From: Cryoendolithus antarcticus
Lineage: Eukaryota > Ascomycota > Dothideomycetes > Cladosporiales > Cladosporiaceae
DNA length: 64,000 nt
NCBI GenBank assembly: GCA_002077065.1
Contig: NAJO01000013.1
Span: 744,001-808,000 of the forward strand
Direction of reading: 5' to 3'
The notes beneath the pieces are model-generated. The model saw only the letters and a list, made by a program, of their open reading frames with translations. It did no database searches and was not told the DNA's origin. The position numbers and the translations under genes are program-made. Positions 45,579 to 56,558 of this stretch are shown here, one piece after another (the stretch's first letter is position 1; every line of letters begins with the position of its first letter).

Positions 45579-45686
45579 ATGCGCAGTCTGTCTGGTCCCG
45601 CCTCCAGCATTCTGCACTCATCACGACGTCATCTCTGCCGCACAGCGAGCGCCTTTTCCCAGCGGAGGAGCTACCTCGTCTGGAAT

Positions 45687-46541
45687 ATGGCCGCTCAGCT
45701 GCCAGACTTGCCTGCTGTCACCCGGCTTAGTCCGCGAGTATTACGCGTCCTTGGTGGCAATCCATCCAAATACACGCTGCAAGGCACCAACACGTATCTA
45801 ATAGGCACCGGTCGCAAGCGACTACTCATTGATACTGGCCACGGTATTCCAGCCTGGATCGATTCGATCAAGACTGTCCTAACCGATGAGAAAGCAGAGG
45901 TTAGTAAAGTGATACTCACGCACTGGCACCCAGATCATGTCGGCGGCGTAGCCGACCTGAAAGCCCTGCAGCCACATGTCGAAGTGCTCAAGCATCGACC
46001 AGGTGAGGGATGGGACGGGAAGGCGACAGGCTTTGATGATGGTGCAGAGATCCAAGTGGAGGGCGCCACGCTAAAAGCGACGTATACACCTGGTCATGCA
46101 ATCGACCATATGGTCTTTCGCCTCGCGGAGGAGGACGCTCTGTTCACTGGTGACAATGTCCTTGGCCACGGGACCGCAGTCTTTGAGGATTTGGCTGCCT
46201 ACATGGCAAGTCTAAGAACCATGTCGACCCTGTTTAACGGCAGAGCTTACCCTGGACACGGTGAAGTCATCACTGAGGGCAAGTCGAAAGTACTAGAGTA
46301 CATTGAGCACCGAAAGCAGCGCGAGGTCGAGGCGCTCGAAGTCCTGGGCAGGGAGCGAGAAGATGATAAGCAAGACTGGGCGAGCATGGAGCTAGTGAAG
46401 GTCATCTATGCACAGTACCCCGAGCATCTGCATCAACCTGCCGAAGGTAGTCTCCTGCATGTTTTGCGAAAGCTGGAGGGCGAGGGCAAGGTACGCAAAG
46501 CAGGCAGCCGGTGGGAGCTGGTTGACGGTGGGAAGCTGTAG
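45687..46541 (+). CDS. LACTB2-like metallo-beta-lactamase-fold hydrolase
   Basis: Predicted zinc hydrolase of 284 aa from the ATG at 45687 (A at -3, G at +4). Human LACTB2 is a mitochondrial endoribonuclease, and fungal relatives also include thioesterases that release polyketide products. Zinc ligands are visible in HWHPDH, TPGHAIDH, FTGDN and YPGHG. The N-terminal NPSKYTLQGTNTYLIG motif is typical of this subgroup. An in-frame upstream ATG at 45579 (weak context) would add 36 residues rich in Arg and Ser, resembling a mitochondrial targeting sequence. The two starts could give mitochondrial and cytosolic forms. No polyketide synthase lies in the window, so a housekeeping role is more likely. 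Confidence 0.85.
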   Translation: MAAQLPDLPAVTRLSPRVLRVLGGNPSKYTLQGTNTYLIGTGRKRLLIDTGHGIPAWIDSIKTVLTDEKAEVSKVILTHWHPDHVGGVADLKALQPHVEVLKHRPGEGWDGKATGFDDGAEIQVEGATLKATYTPGHAIDHMVFRLAEEDALFTGDNVLGHGTAVFEDLAAYMASLRTMSTLFNGRAYPGHGEVITEGKSKVLEYIEHRKQREVEALEVLGREREDDKQDWASMELVKVIYAQYPEHLHQPAEGSLLHVLRKLEGEGKVRKAGSRWELVDGGKL

Positions 46542-46995
46542 TCATCCCTCTGAGCGACACAAAATGTTGCGAGACTCATCGACGTACTCGTCATCCCGTA
46601 TGCGAGAGACCATCCGTCCTTGGTCGCATTCTCTCAATCCGGTGAAATGGTCAAACACTGAACGTGCGATACGGTGCAATGATGAAACACTGAACATACC
46701 AGTGACTTCGCCACTTTGATGGCACTATCCAGCTGACTGAATCCATGATCCAGTCGACAGGGCATTCGAGAAGGATACAGTCAGTATGTGTACACTGATC
46801 GATTGTGACCTCAGCACTTACCATCCTCACACGCCGACTGAATCCATCGCACCTTCCCTATCGTTCTGTCGAAGCGCACCTTCCTGACAACCGCGAGACG
46901 ATGACCGCACACGCATCAACAAACATCAGCCATCGCCATGTACATTGATCGCATGCGGACGACCGCTGCTTCAACTCACGAAGCAAGAATAAAAG

Positions 46996-47732
46996 ATGAC
47001 AAGCAGGAAGAGATCGGCTGAAGCCATGTTGCTAGAGTCAGTACTCCCTCCGCTCGTGCACGCGACAACTACTGAAGCGTGCTCAGGTTCCGCGATGACA
47101 TGGTCAACCTACTCGTCGGACCCTACGAGACGAGGATGGCCGTTCATGCCTCGCATCTCCGCAACTCGTCTGAGTTTTCCAAGCTTGCTCTGCAGAACTG
47201 GTGGCAAGAAGGCGAGGAGCGAACAATCAGACTGCCTGAGGAGAGGCCTGATGACTTCCGATACTACCTCCACTACCTCTACAAGCAAGGAATAGCCACG
47301 GAGCCATTGCAAAGTCCCGCAGGCTTCGACATCGCCGAGCGCTACGCGTTCCTCTCGGACCTCTACCTGCTAGGCGAGCGAATGCAGGATCGTGACTTCA
47401 AGAACGCCATCATAGACTGCATGATCGAGACGAACCAACTGCGAAACGAGTGCAATGACACTGAATGTCCGCACGTTGATGCCGTTACCACGGTATACGA
47501 AGGCACGCCGGCGTCATCACCCATGCGGCGGTCGTTGGTCGACATGTATGTGCGGCAGGGAGACGCTACGTGGTTTGCTAGTGAAGATATGAGAGGTGGA
47601 CATCCAGATTTCATGGCGGATCTTGTTGCTGCGCTGTATCGGGTGGCGCGCGAGAGGTCTTGTGCTGAAGAGGAGTTCCTCAAGTGCGGCAACTACCATG
47701 AGTACACGGATGATTTTTTAGGACCGCTGTGA
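46996..47732 (+). CDS. BTB/POZ domain protein, two exons
   Basis: Predicted protein of 228 aa. Exon 1 is 46996-47036 and exon 2 is 47087-47732. The intron starts GTCAGT and ends TGCTCAG after a CTACTGAAG branch region. The alternative donor GTACTC three bases on gives a stop, so the less common GTCAGT is chosen. The splice gives LLEFRDDMVNLLVGP, the usual start of a fungal BTB domain, then a VHASHLRNSSEFSKLAL block and the LPEERPDDFRYYLHYLY segment. The BTB fold spans about residues 12-105. Fungal short BTB proteins often act as adaptors, possibly for Cul3 ligases. The C-terminal part has no known domain. Confidence 0.75.
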
Positions 47733-48169
47733 GTTGCCGGAGGTGTTTGATGTCGTGCACAGGCGTCTTTGTGTTCCTTTCGATGTTTGGTGGGTTAGTA
47801 CTGCAGCAGTGAGGAGCTCGGGAAGTGCTGTGTGTCGCCTATCGCTCGTGGGGACTGGGCAAGTAATTGTTCTGCTCTGAGTATGCGTGTATCAATGTTG
47901 CCAGGAAAACGCGAGCCAGGGGAAAGCCTCGGATATGGCTCAGGTCTCGCCACCGCTTGATCGACGGATGTTCTGCTCCGAGTGCATATATAGCAGCGAT
48001 ACCATGAGACTGTGAGCCCGTGAGATGCAGCTAGCATGACCATGTTCAGATACCCTCGTACAAATACATACAGTTACAGCGAAGTCCATCGCAAGCCTCA
48101 TTCCATTCACAGTCGTCGCTCCTAGATCACATCACAATCATGCCTACTAATACACGGCCTTTGCCCTCT
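47733..48169. other. Short convergent intergenic region
   Basis: The region lies between the 3' ends of the BTB gene and the Sec7 gene. I see no gene or RNA in these 440 bp; it should hold both 3' UTRs. Confidence 0.4.
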
Positions 48170-51100
48170 TCATGCACCCACAATCCGACTCTGCCTCGGT
48201 GTGGTATCATTGCCTTTCTCCTCGAATATCTGTGACGCGACGTTTCTCCCGCCGCCGTTCTTGGCCGCTTCGCGCCGTGCCAGAACCTCATCCCTGGCCT
48301 TCATAGCCGCAGCCAGACTCTCGATGTATGTACGGAACTTCACGATCTCACGCAGCAAGTACTCGGACTTGTGCTGCCAGTTGGCGAGAGCTCTGCGGTA
48401 GTTGTGCGAGTGAGGTGAGTACTACGGAGACAAGTCAGCAACAAATCTGCCAAGAGGTTTTGCACGAAGAAGCAACTCACAGCCAACTCAATCGCGTTCT
48501 TCAACTCGTTGTGCTCCTCAAGCTCCTTCTCCGCATTCGCAACATAGGCAACCATAGTCTTCATCTGATCGACCTCCATGAGCTGGCTAGCCATCATACT
48601 CGGACTCGGCTGCTTCCAGTCTGCAAGCTGAGCTTTGTCACCAGCCAACTTCGGACCCCTTGTACCGCCTCCAGTGGATACAAGATCGAAGCTTCCGCGA
48701 ATCGAGCTCTGCATGCTCGGTCTCGGCAACGCGTTGTTACCCGTAGACGAGCTGTGCGTATGCGTCCGCGCCCTATTGCCCATGGCGGAAGGCGGCGTAC
48801 TCACATTCTCCCCAGCCGACCCAATCAGTGATGTGTTGATCACCTGCTCACTCCATCCATACTCGATATTCGACACGCCTCCCGAAAGCGGCTCCTTGCT
48901 CAGGCGCGCGGCCCAGTAATTCGCCGTCGAGACCCACTCCACCGCGATCTCAGGCGTGCCCACATCAAACAGATGACACGCTCCACCTGGTAATCGTAGA
49001 GCCCAAACGTATCGGTGCTTGTTATACCCCGATGGCAAGGTGACTGCGACAGTGTGGCGGAGCGCGAAAGAGGCGATCTGCTCGGCGTTGCCCATCCAAT
49101 CACCGCCGCCGACTTGCGTGGAGGCGATGCTCGCTGCCTTGCTGCCGAAAGCAGTCTTCTGCAGACGCTGGCGGCCTAGAGAGCGAGACTTCGTGGTGGT
49201 GGTGTTGAAGTTGAAGAGAGTGAGTTTGCCCTTGCTGATCACGGCGAAGAAGTCGCTGCTCCAGGTGCGGTCTTTGGCTTTGCGGTCTGTGGCTTCGAAT
49301 TCGTGGCGTTGCTTTACGATGCCTTCTTTGGCCCAGGGTGCGCCTTCCAGAGTAAGAGACTCGTCCTCGAGCAAGTCGCCCTTGATCGTGATCGAGTCGT
49401 TGTCGACACCATTCGCGACGCCTTCCTCACGGATGATAGCTTGCGATAGTGCGTTCGCAAAGCCTATCGAGTGCTTATAGGATGCATCGGAAGGCGAGAA
49501 GAAGTGCCCAAGGCTGCCCACAGAGCTGGACGCAAGAGTCTTGCCATACGAGTTCTTGCTGCTCCACGTGCTGCTCTGCACGCCCGACCACATGCTGCTA
49601 TCGTCATCAAAGCTTGTCCGCGAGGAACCGACAGTGCTGGGGTTGTACATCTTGGGCCTCGACCTTGTGTTGCGACCTTGCCAACCCATCGACAGATTGC
49701 GCAAACCAGGTTTTGAGCGATACGACGCAGCTTCCGAAGGCGCTCTACTAGCGACCGAGCCGGACCTCTTGAGTACGCCTGGTGCCAGATTGCGTTCAGA
49801 CCCACGTACGTCGGAGACTGACAGACTCAGCAGTGGCAAGGGCTCGCCCTTGATCGAGTTCCAGAAAGACTTGAGCACAACCTCAACCTCGAATTCCCAG
49901 GCGCGCATGTTACCACCGAATTGACTGTTCACAAGTGCATTGGACGAGCTGCTGTTTGCTGAATCAGGTGTAAAGCCGTCCGACTCTCCTCGGAACATGC
50001 CCGGCCGGATCGAAAGCCGCTTTGTAGCATTGGGACGTGCACCAAGATCGAACGACGTTCGCTCTTGAGGCGTGTCAGGCGGTAAAGCAGGTGAGTTTGG
50101 ACCGGATGAGTTCGCCTCAGGCCAAGGGATCGCAGCTCGGGTCTGGCCATTCGTTGCCGGGCGGAGCGTTTCGTCGAACGCTCCGGGTGCAGCATCAGAT
50201 ACAACACGCCGGATAGTTGGCAGGGTATTCTTCACGTACGCACTCTTTGACATCTTGTCGCCAATGTCAGCCATATGGAGATCAGTGTTCAGCAAGATTA
50301 GTGAGTAGAGCATAGTATGCACTACATCCTGAGCCTTGAAGCCGTGATTCGGATTGCACTCGCACCATCGCGATGAGAGGGCAGTAATAATGCGATCAAA
50401 CTGCTGCGTCTCGCCCTTCAGCACGAGCTTGCCACACAGCGCTCGCAAAGCAGCGAGCACATTCATCCCAGCAAAGTCCCACATCAGCATGTAGGCTGCG
50501 AGTGTCCGCTGATTCAGCGTCTTGTTCTCGCCAAGCCATGAGGCGGCTTCCATCTGAGTGACATCGTCTTCGTCACCGTAGAAGATGCGCTTTGCGCGTT
50601 CTTTCGACGCATCACCGGAGTCTTTGGATGAGCTTCGCATGCTGTATGCATCGAGTGAAGGCCGGAGCAGATCATTACCGTCCATCTGCACAAGCGGTAG
50701 GCTTGTAGCAGAGTGGTAGCGCGTGCTTGGTGTTGCTGGCGCCTGCTCATTCGCGCCAGGCATATTCACGGACGCAGATCTTGACGACTGCTTCGAGCTC
50801 TGTGGCGACACTCCAGTCTTGCGAGAGGCGATCTTCCCGAGGTCATCGATAGATGGCTGCAAGAACAGACGTGTAGGTCCGTTCGCCTCTGTCGATGTCT
50901 CTGCCTGGGAACGTTCCGTCGCTGGCCAGCTCGACTCCTGCATGTGAAGATCCAGATTGTTCCCGGCTGCGAAGTCACGCATTTCTTGACTTGGCTCTAC
51001 GGGACTCACTCCTGCTGATGCAAGTATGCGATCGCCTGTGCTTGCCCGGCTCACCGGTCGCTGCTCCAGCTCACTTGTTGCCATCGCTTCAGACGACATT

Positions 51101-53043
51101 GGAGAGATCCTACGCTGTGATTCCTCCATTGGTGAATAGAACGTAGCGGGTGACATAAGGTCTGGTTGCACTCCGCTAGGCTGCGAGTTCTGCCGATCTG
51201 TATCGTTGCTCGTTGCGCTTGCGACAACTGGCTCCGGCTTCTTCTTTTTGACTTTCACTTTCAACTTACCGTCGCTGTCCTGACTGGGCCGCGCACCCGT
51301 TGGTTCTCGAGAAAATGGGTTCCTCTTACCAAGCGATGCGTCAGGTGGAGGCGTGTAGCCAGAATGGAAGATATCAAGACTGTCCGAGTCTCCAGTATGC
51401 GAAGTACTAGAGTCTGGTCGAGAGTCGGTCTTCACCAATAGTGGTGGACGCATTATTGCCGAAGCGTCCTCATCCCGCAGGAAGGGGTCCATGACTTTGC
51501 GTAGACTGCTTGCAGACGGACTGGGCTGTGCAGGCGTGAGCTTAGCTTGATCGAGATGTAGTGGCAGAGGTGGTGGTAAAGAATTATCGCTAGCAGACTT
51601 CTTTCGCCTGCGAAAGAAAGACGATGGCTTCTTGTTGAGTGATACTGGCGGGTAAGATGGCGTGGTGACCGCAGTCGAGTGCGGCATCTGCTGAAACTCG
51701 TTCTTCAGGTTTGAGCTTGTCATGTTCGGCGTTGATATGGAAGGCTTCTTGTTCTCTTTGCCAGCTTCGTGTGCTCCATGAGGCGAGACCGGTTGCTCGT
51801 TCGTCCGACTTGAGCCACCGAAGACTCGTTTGAAGAACCCTTGACGTTCGCGGTGTGGACTCAGCGCATCTCTCGCTCTTCCACCACCAGATATTGAGGT
51901 CGATACTGCACGCTCACCGAGTGGCGGCACTACCGGATTGCCCTGCATGCTGTTGTTCCGCACAAAGTCGCTCGCTCTATCTCGCACGTCCTGCGGTATC
52001 ATCGGAGTACTCGCCGAGCGTAGATCCGACTGTGTCGTTGTCTTCCTCAACGCACTCCCTTTCGTAGCCTGATTGACATACACCGGCCCTGTCGCGTTGG
52101 GATTCTGCATTTTACGCGGTCCCGCAGGTATCATAGGTTCTGGCGCAGCGTTCGACGGTACTTCGTAGCTACTGAATGTGGATGGGACGGGTCGTCCACG
52201 TTCCATCACTGATGAGACTCTGGTGTTGGCGTCGGCGTAAATATGGTCCATGCTCACAGAACGTCCTACACCACCCCAAGCCAATCGTCCAGACTCTTTC
52301 ACTAGGTCATACCCTTGGCTTTCAAAAGATGTCTTGCCCTCGTCTCTTGACTGACTGTTCACCTGCCTGTGCGAGAGAACGCTGTGCGCCCCTCGACTCG
52401 TGTCACTGCTCAAGTTCCTCTGTAGCTGGCTGTAGCGCGAAGTCGGTGCTCTGCCTGACTTCTGCGCTGGGAGGTGTGTGCCCACGTTGCTGCTGCTATT
52501 GCTCCTGCGGCTGCGATAAGGCGGACTGGAAAAGTTGCTGGTCGGCGACTCCTCTGGGATGCGCGAGGTAAGGTCGGAGGAGAGTGAAGAAGAGTATGTG
52601 TGGCCTCTTGGTCGCTGCGCTGGTCTGTCGGCTGCGTGCAATGGCGCCTGTCTGATGCGATCGCGCTCCCGCTGCCTGTCCTCAAAGTCGTCGAATTGTG
52701 CGCCAGTGCTTTCAAATGTCGCTCTCATCTGCGAGGAAAGGCCATCGAGGGATTGCAAGAGGTTGTCCACTACGCTGTCTCGGGTTGTGCTGGACCAGGA
52801 GAGTCCATGCGAGTGCCTGGTGTCTGTCGCCAGCGATCGCTCCCAGTTGATGCCCTCTTGCCCACGACTCTGTGCGTACGCGGGGGCTTTGCCCTTTTTC
52901 GCGCGTCGCGGAGGATTGCGCGGCGTCGAAGGAGGGCTGGATTTACCGTCGCCGCCGCGAAGAACGTTCTTTGAGCTACTACGTGTAGCAATGCCCGGAT
53001 GAACGCTATATCCTGGTGATGTCTGAGAGGTACTGTCGGCCAT
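48170..53043 (-). CDS. Sec7-PH Arf guanine-nucleotide exchange factor (EFA6/Syt1-like), two exons
   Basis: Predicted 1604-aa protein that activates Arf GTPases at membranes. Exon 1 is 53043-48481; the intron (48480-48422) runs GTGAGT to CCGTAG; exon 2 is 48421-48170. The N-terminal 800 residues are disordered and Ser/Pro-rich. The Sec7 domain spans roughly residues 810-960. It has the catalytic glutamate in the LKGETQQF loop and the second motif HTMLYSLILLNTDLHM. A PH domain follows at about 1235-1380 (KEGIVKQRHEF, WSSDFFAVISKGKLTLFNF). After the splice, a conserved C-terminal coiled-coil appears (YSPHSHNYRRALANWQHKSEYLL). The Sec7-PH-coiled-coil order is that of EFA6/Syt1 factors. The gene stays open for 4.5 kb. 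Confidence 0.87.
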
Positions 53044-54701
53044 CGAACCTCCGTCCCTGACTCTTGCAGCGCGTCTGCACGTCGCTGATTTCGGATGCCG
53101 TCAATGGCCAGCTGCAGGCGCGGGCCGTAGGGATGCCGAGTCGCCCAGCACGTGGAGTCTGACAGCCAAAATGTCGATGAGAAGTGTAGACGCCGGTGAC
53201 ACTCGGGTGTAGCAATGGCGCCTAGAGATAGTCTGTACGCAAGTGCGTGCGTTTGCTCTGGTTCGACAGTGTGGACCCGGCCGAGCTCGGGGGTGTGGGC
53301 ACTTGCGCGGGCACAGGCGCGTCTCCTGATTCCGAAGCAATGGGCGTGTGGCCAATTTAAAAACCTTATCCCATTAGCCCACCGTGCCGAGACCCATTGC
53401 AGCTCGTTGATCAATAGTATAGACAACATATACCCAATGGCCTTGGCTGGACTGAAAATTGACATGGATGTGGAAGTGGAATGGCGAGAGACATGAGATC
53501 GCATCGAAGACGGGATTTCAACACCAGAGATCCTCTGACATCGACGACACTTGCCACAGAAGGAGTCTGCAAACAAGCACACTCTGCGACTCCCGTGGAA
53601 CACATGGCACTCTAGCACCACTTCCCACGCGCGAACCTAGTGTCGATCGGCCCCATGCTCCACTTTGCAACTGATCTGACATTTTCCCCACCAACGGCAC
53701 CTCATTGCCGCCAACTAGAGATCCATGTGACTTTGCTAGCATTTGCCCATCATGAAGTTGCCTCTCTATACAGTCTTGCATTCACGGCGATAGGACATCA
53801 GTCGGGAATGATGAGGGCTGCCACCGTCGCATGCACCGCATATGTACTCCTTGGAGCTGCAGAAAACGTCTCGTACCTTGCATGAGATCGCCGGGATATG
53901 AAGAGCTAGCTGGACGATAGCGTAATGATGGCTGCACGAATCAGAGAGCGGCTCGACTTGGCATTTGTGTACTGACTCGACACGCAGATTGCGCCTCCGC
54001 GACAACTACATCGAAGTCTCGGGCTTGGCTATAACACTGCATAGATCCATCGCAGAGCATGTCGAAGCGATGACTAATCGTTATCCGCGGCATTAGACAC
54101 TACTAGCCCACGTACGACAGGATCTGAGTGGAGGGATATATCGTGGACGATTTCGTTACTTGACCCACCTGCCTCTGTCGACGACCGCTGATGGCTCATG
54201 AAAGAAATGGCTTCACGCGACGCCGCTGGATGTACTCGTAGACTGACTTTTCTGGGACTGCGGTGAAAGGGAGCAGAGACTGGGCGCACACGCAGCGATT
54301 CGCGCAAACGCGCTCGATTGGCGTGCTAATCGTCATGTCTTATAAAGGCGTACATTATATGCACCCATCCACTCCACGATCAGTCTTGAGGACGACACGT
54401 AACATCTGCAGGTCGGTACGCGGAATCTGACGCCTCTCGAATGCAGTGTATGACATCCGCCGATAATCGATCAAGAGCTGATTTACATCGCGGTTAACAA
54501 GCCAAGTGTCTCTCCTCGCCTTCTTCCACGCGCTATGCAGTGCTGCTCGCGCTCACGCGCTTCACCACTTCATCCCACAGCTTCTTTTTTGAAACGTACT
54601 TCGCTACGAGGGTCGAGAATGTCAATAGTGCTGTCAACTTTGGGCGCGAAGCCAGGACGCTGTCACTAATCGCACCTCACCACCCCGCCTCTTTCCAAAC
54701 A
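53044..54701. other. Intergenic region, no gene recognised
   Basis: About 1.66 kb between the Sec7 gene start and a decayed secreted-protein gene. Frames up to about 90 codons occur, none with a motif. The left part is presumably the Sec7 promoter. A TATAAA at 54340 (cttataaaggcg) could be the TATA box of the downstream gene. Confidence 0.4.
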
Positions 54702-56191
54702 ATGCGACGAACCACCTTCTTCAGCAATGGGCTTGGAGCTGTCGCGATGGCATCAGCCGCCCTCTGTGCTAGCTCGACTATACAGACGTGGAATACTACG
54801 TCCAGTCCATTGCTCAGCGCAAACAGCACGGCAATGTCCGGAGGCACCATTACCGCACTTTCAGGCTCTGAAGCAAGTTGTTGGTCACAATGGGAAGACT
54901 ACTACTACTCGGCGGGAAGCTTCGAGACGATGTTCACAACAGAGATCGAAACTATCCACTCGGAGTCTACGTATGAATACACTGTGACCGCCTGCTTCGA
55001 TGACACTAGATCCGGTTCAACCGTCCTGGTTTCCACCACAGTTTTTATCACGACGGGCTTTACGGAGATACTGGTGGCATCAAGTCCTTCTACCTTTATC
55101 ACAACGTATGAGGTATATACGATAGGGAGCCTCGCGTCACGACCCCGACGTGTTCTTCACCCTCTCTTGTGCCACAGTACGAGCAGTCCTGGAGCTCATA
55201 CCTTTCCACTCGAAGTACACCCACTGACGTGTTCGCAGTACGTTACACGCCTCCGTGCCAGCAGGCGACGCTCGCAAATCCTGACTGCGATTGGTCGATT
55301 GAGGATGGGAAGGCACGACACACACCGGTCGAGATTATGTCACCGGCATTATGCGACGCACAGACATTCGGTCCTGACCGGGCGGGTTGCACATTAAATG
55401 TTTGTTGGGAGCGTTCAGGGCTCCTGATTTCAGTGGAGATTGCCTTGAGGCCAGCGTCAAATTTCAAGGGCCTTGCGACGCCCGGTGAAGTTCCAACGAC
55501 GACAGCCGCGCAAACAGTCACAGCCTTGCAAGGCTCGTTGCTGGCAGCAACTGGGCGAAGTAATCCCACTGCGGTCTCCATACCGGTATCCACATCTGCA
55601 TTCGCCGGGCCTACGGTGCCGCCTGCGATACCGTCCCGAGTGCCGAGCTCAGAGTCAGTCAAAGGCGGAGAGTCGACTTCGACGAGCATGCCTCCGGCGT
55701 CGTCGACGGCCACGAACGCTATTGCCACCCCATCAACGGGCCCGGGTTCGATGTCACATACAGATGCAGAGACGGCGAACGATCCCAGTACCGCTCTGCC
55801 CGCGACGCAAGTCACGCTCAGTCCTACGACAGCAGGCAGCATGAACATAGGCGGCGTCATTGCTAGCGTACTTGGCTATACCCGCGATCCAAGTCTAAGT
55901 CCCCTGCCGGTCACAGCTTTGGGCTGGACAGTCATAAGCATGACATAAACGACCATGACAGCGATCACCGTCCCCGGCACGACTGGTGTGGTCGAACTTG
56001 GCACGCACATGCTCACAGTTGGAGGTCTAGCTGCGACAATCAGTGGCGCGATAGTCACCAACGGCGCCGGTGGATTGAGAGTGCAGATCACAGGGCCATT
56101 GTCTGAATTATCAACAGCTGTTAGCTCTAGTACTCCAGAAGTACAGCTATCTGTATCCCCAAGTCGGCATGTGCCTAACATCTCTGTCTGA
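54702..56191 (+). pseudogene. Decayed secreted Ser/Thr-rich surface-protein gene
   Basis: From an ATG at 54702, the frame opens with a signal-peptide-like stretch (MRRTTFFSNGLGAVAMASAAL) and a Thr/Tyr-rich segment, to TTYEVYTIG near 55130. The pattern then shifts frame: the next frame carries VTTPTCSSPSL, YEQSWSSYL, a Cys-containing domain and a long Ser/Thr/Pro region. That frame meets an in-frame TAA at 55946-55948 and continues, still in frame, with repeats of a kind usual in fungal cell-wall proteins (ELGTHMLTVGGLAATISG) to a stop at 56189-56191. Similar remnants may continue to about 56540. So at least one frameshift and one nonsense change are present. The family is recognised only by its general layout. 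Confidence 0.55.
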
Positions 56192-56558
56192 CTTTCATGA
56201 TCATTCTACATTCTGTGTTTAGCATTTAATCCAGATGAAATTCCTAGAATCCCTGGCGGTCTGCTCTAACGGTGCCGCCTATCCGGAAGTTTGAACGCTC
56301 CGCTGCTATCACGGTCACGGTCGCACTCCCGGCGCCTTGACTTCCGCACATCGCGCCGGTATAAGAGAGCGGTAAGCCTCCCCTTTTTGCCACCGACTCG
56401 CTTCTCGTTGACGCAGGAGCAAGCCGTCTCACCGTTACGGCCACGCAGGAAAGGGCATTTCCTACAGTCCAGACGGTCGAAGACGCGAAGATACGCAGCC
56501 CCATCACAACTGTGAACGCATCTCGTGGTTCTGCTTTGTAGCTGCCGCGAAGATTGAT

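Noticed and set aside
45687..46541. The LACTB2-like gene as a polyketide-release thioesterase
   Set aside because: No polyketide synthase is present in the window, and the possible mitochondrial leader favours the housekeeping LACTB2 role.
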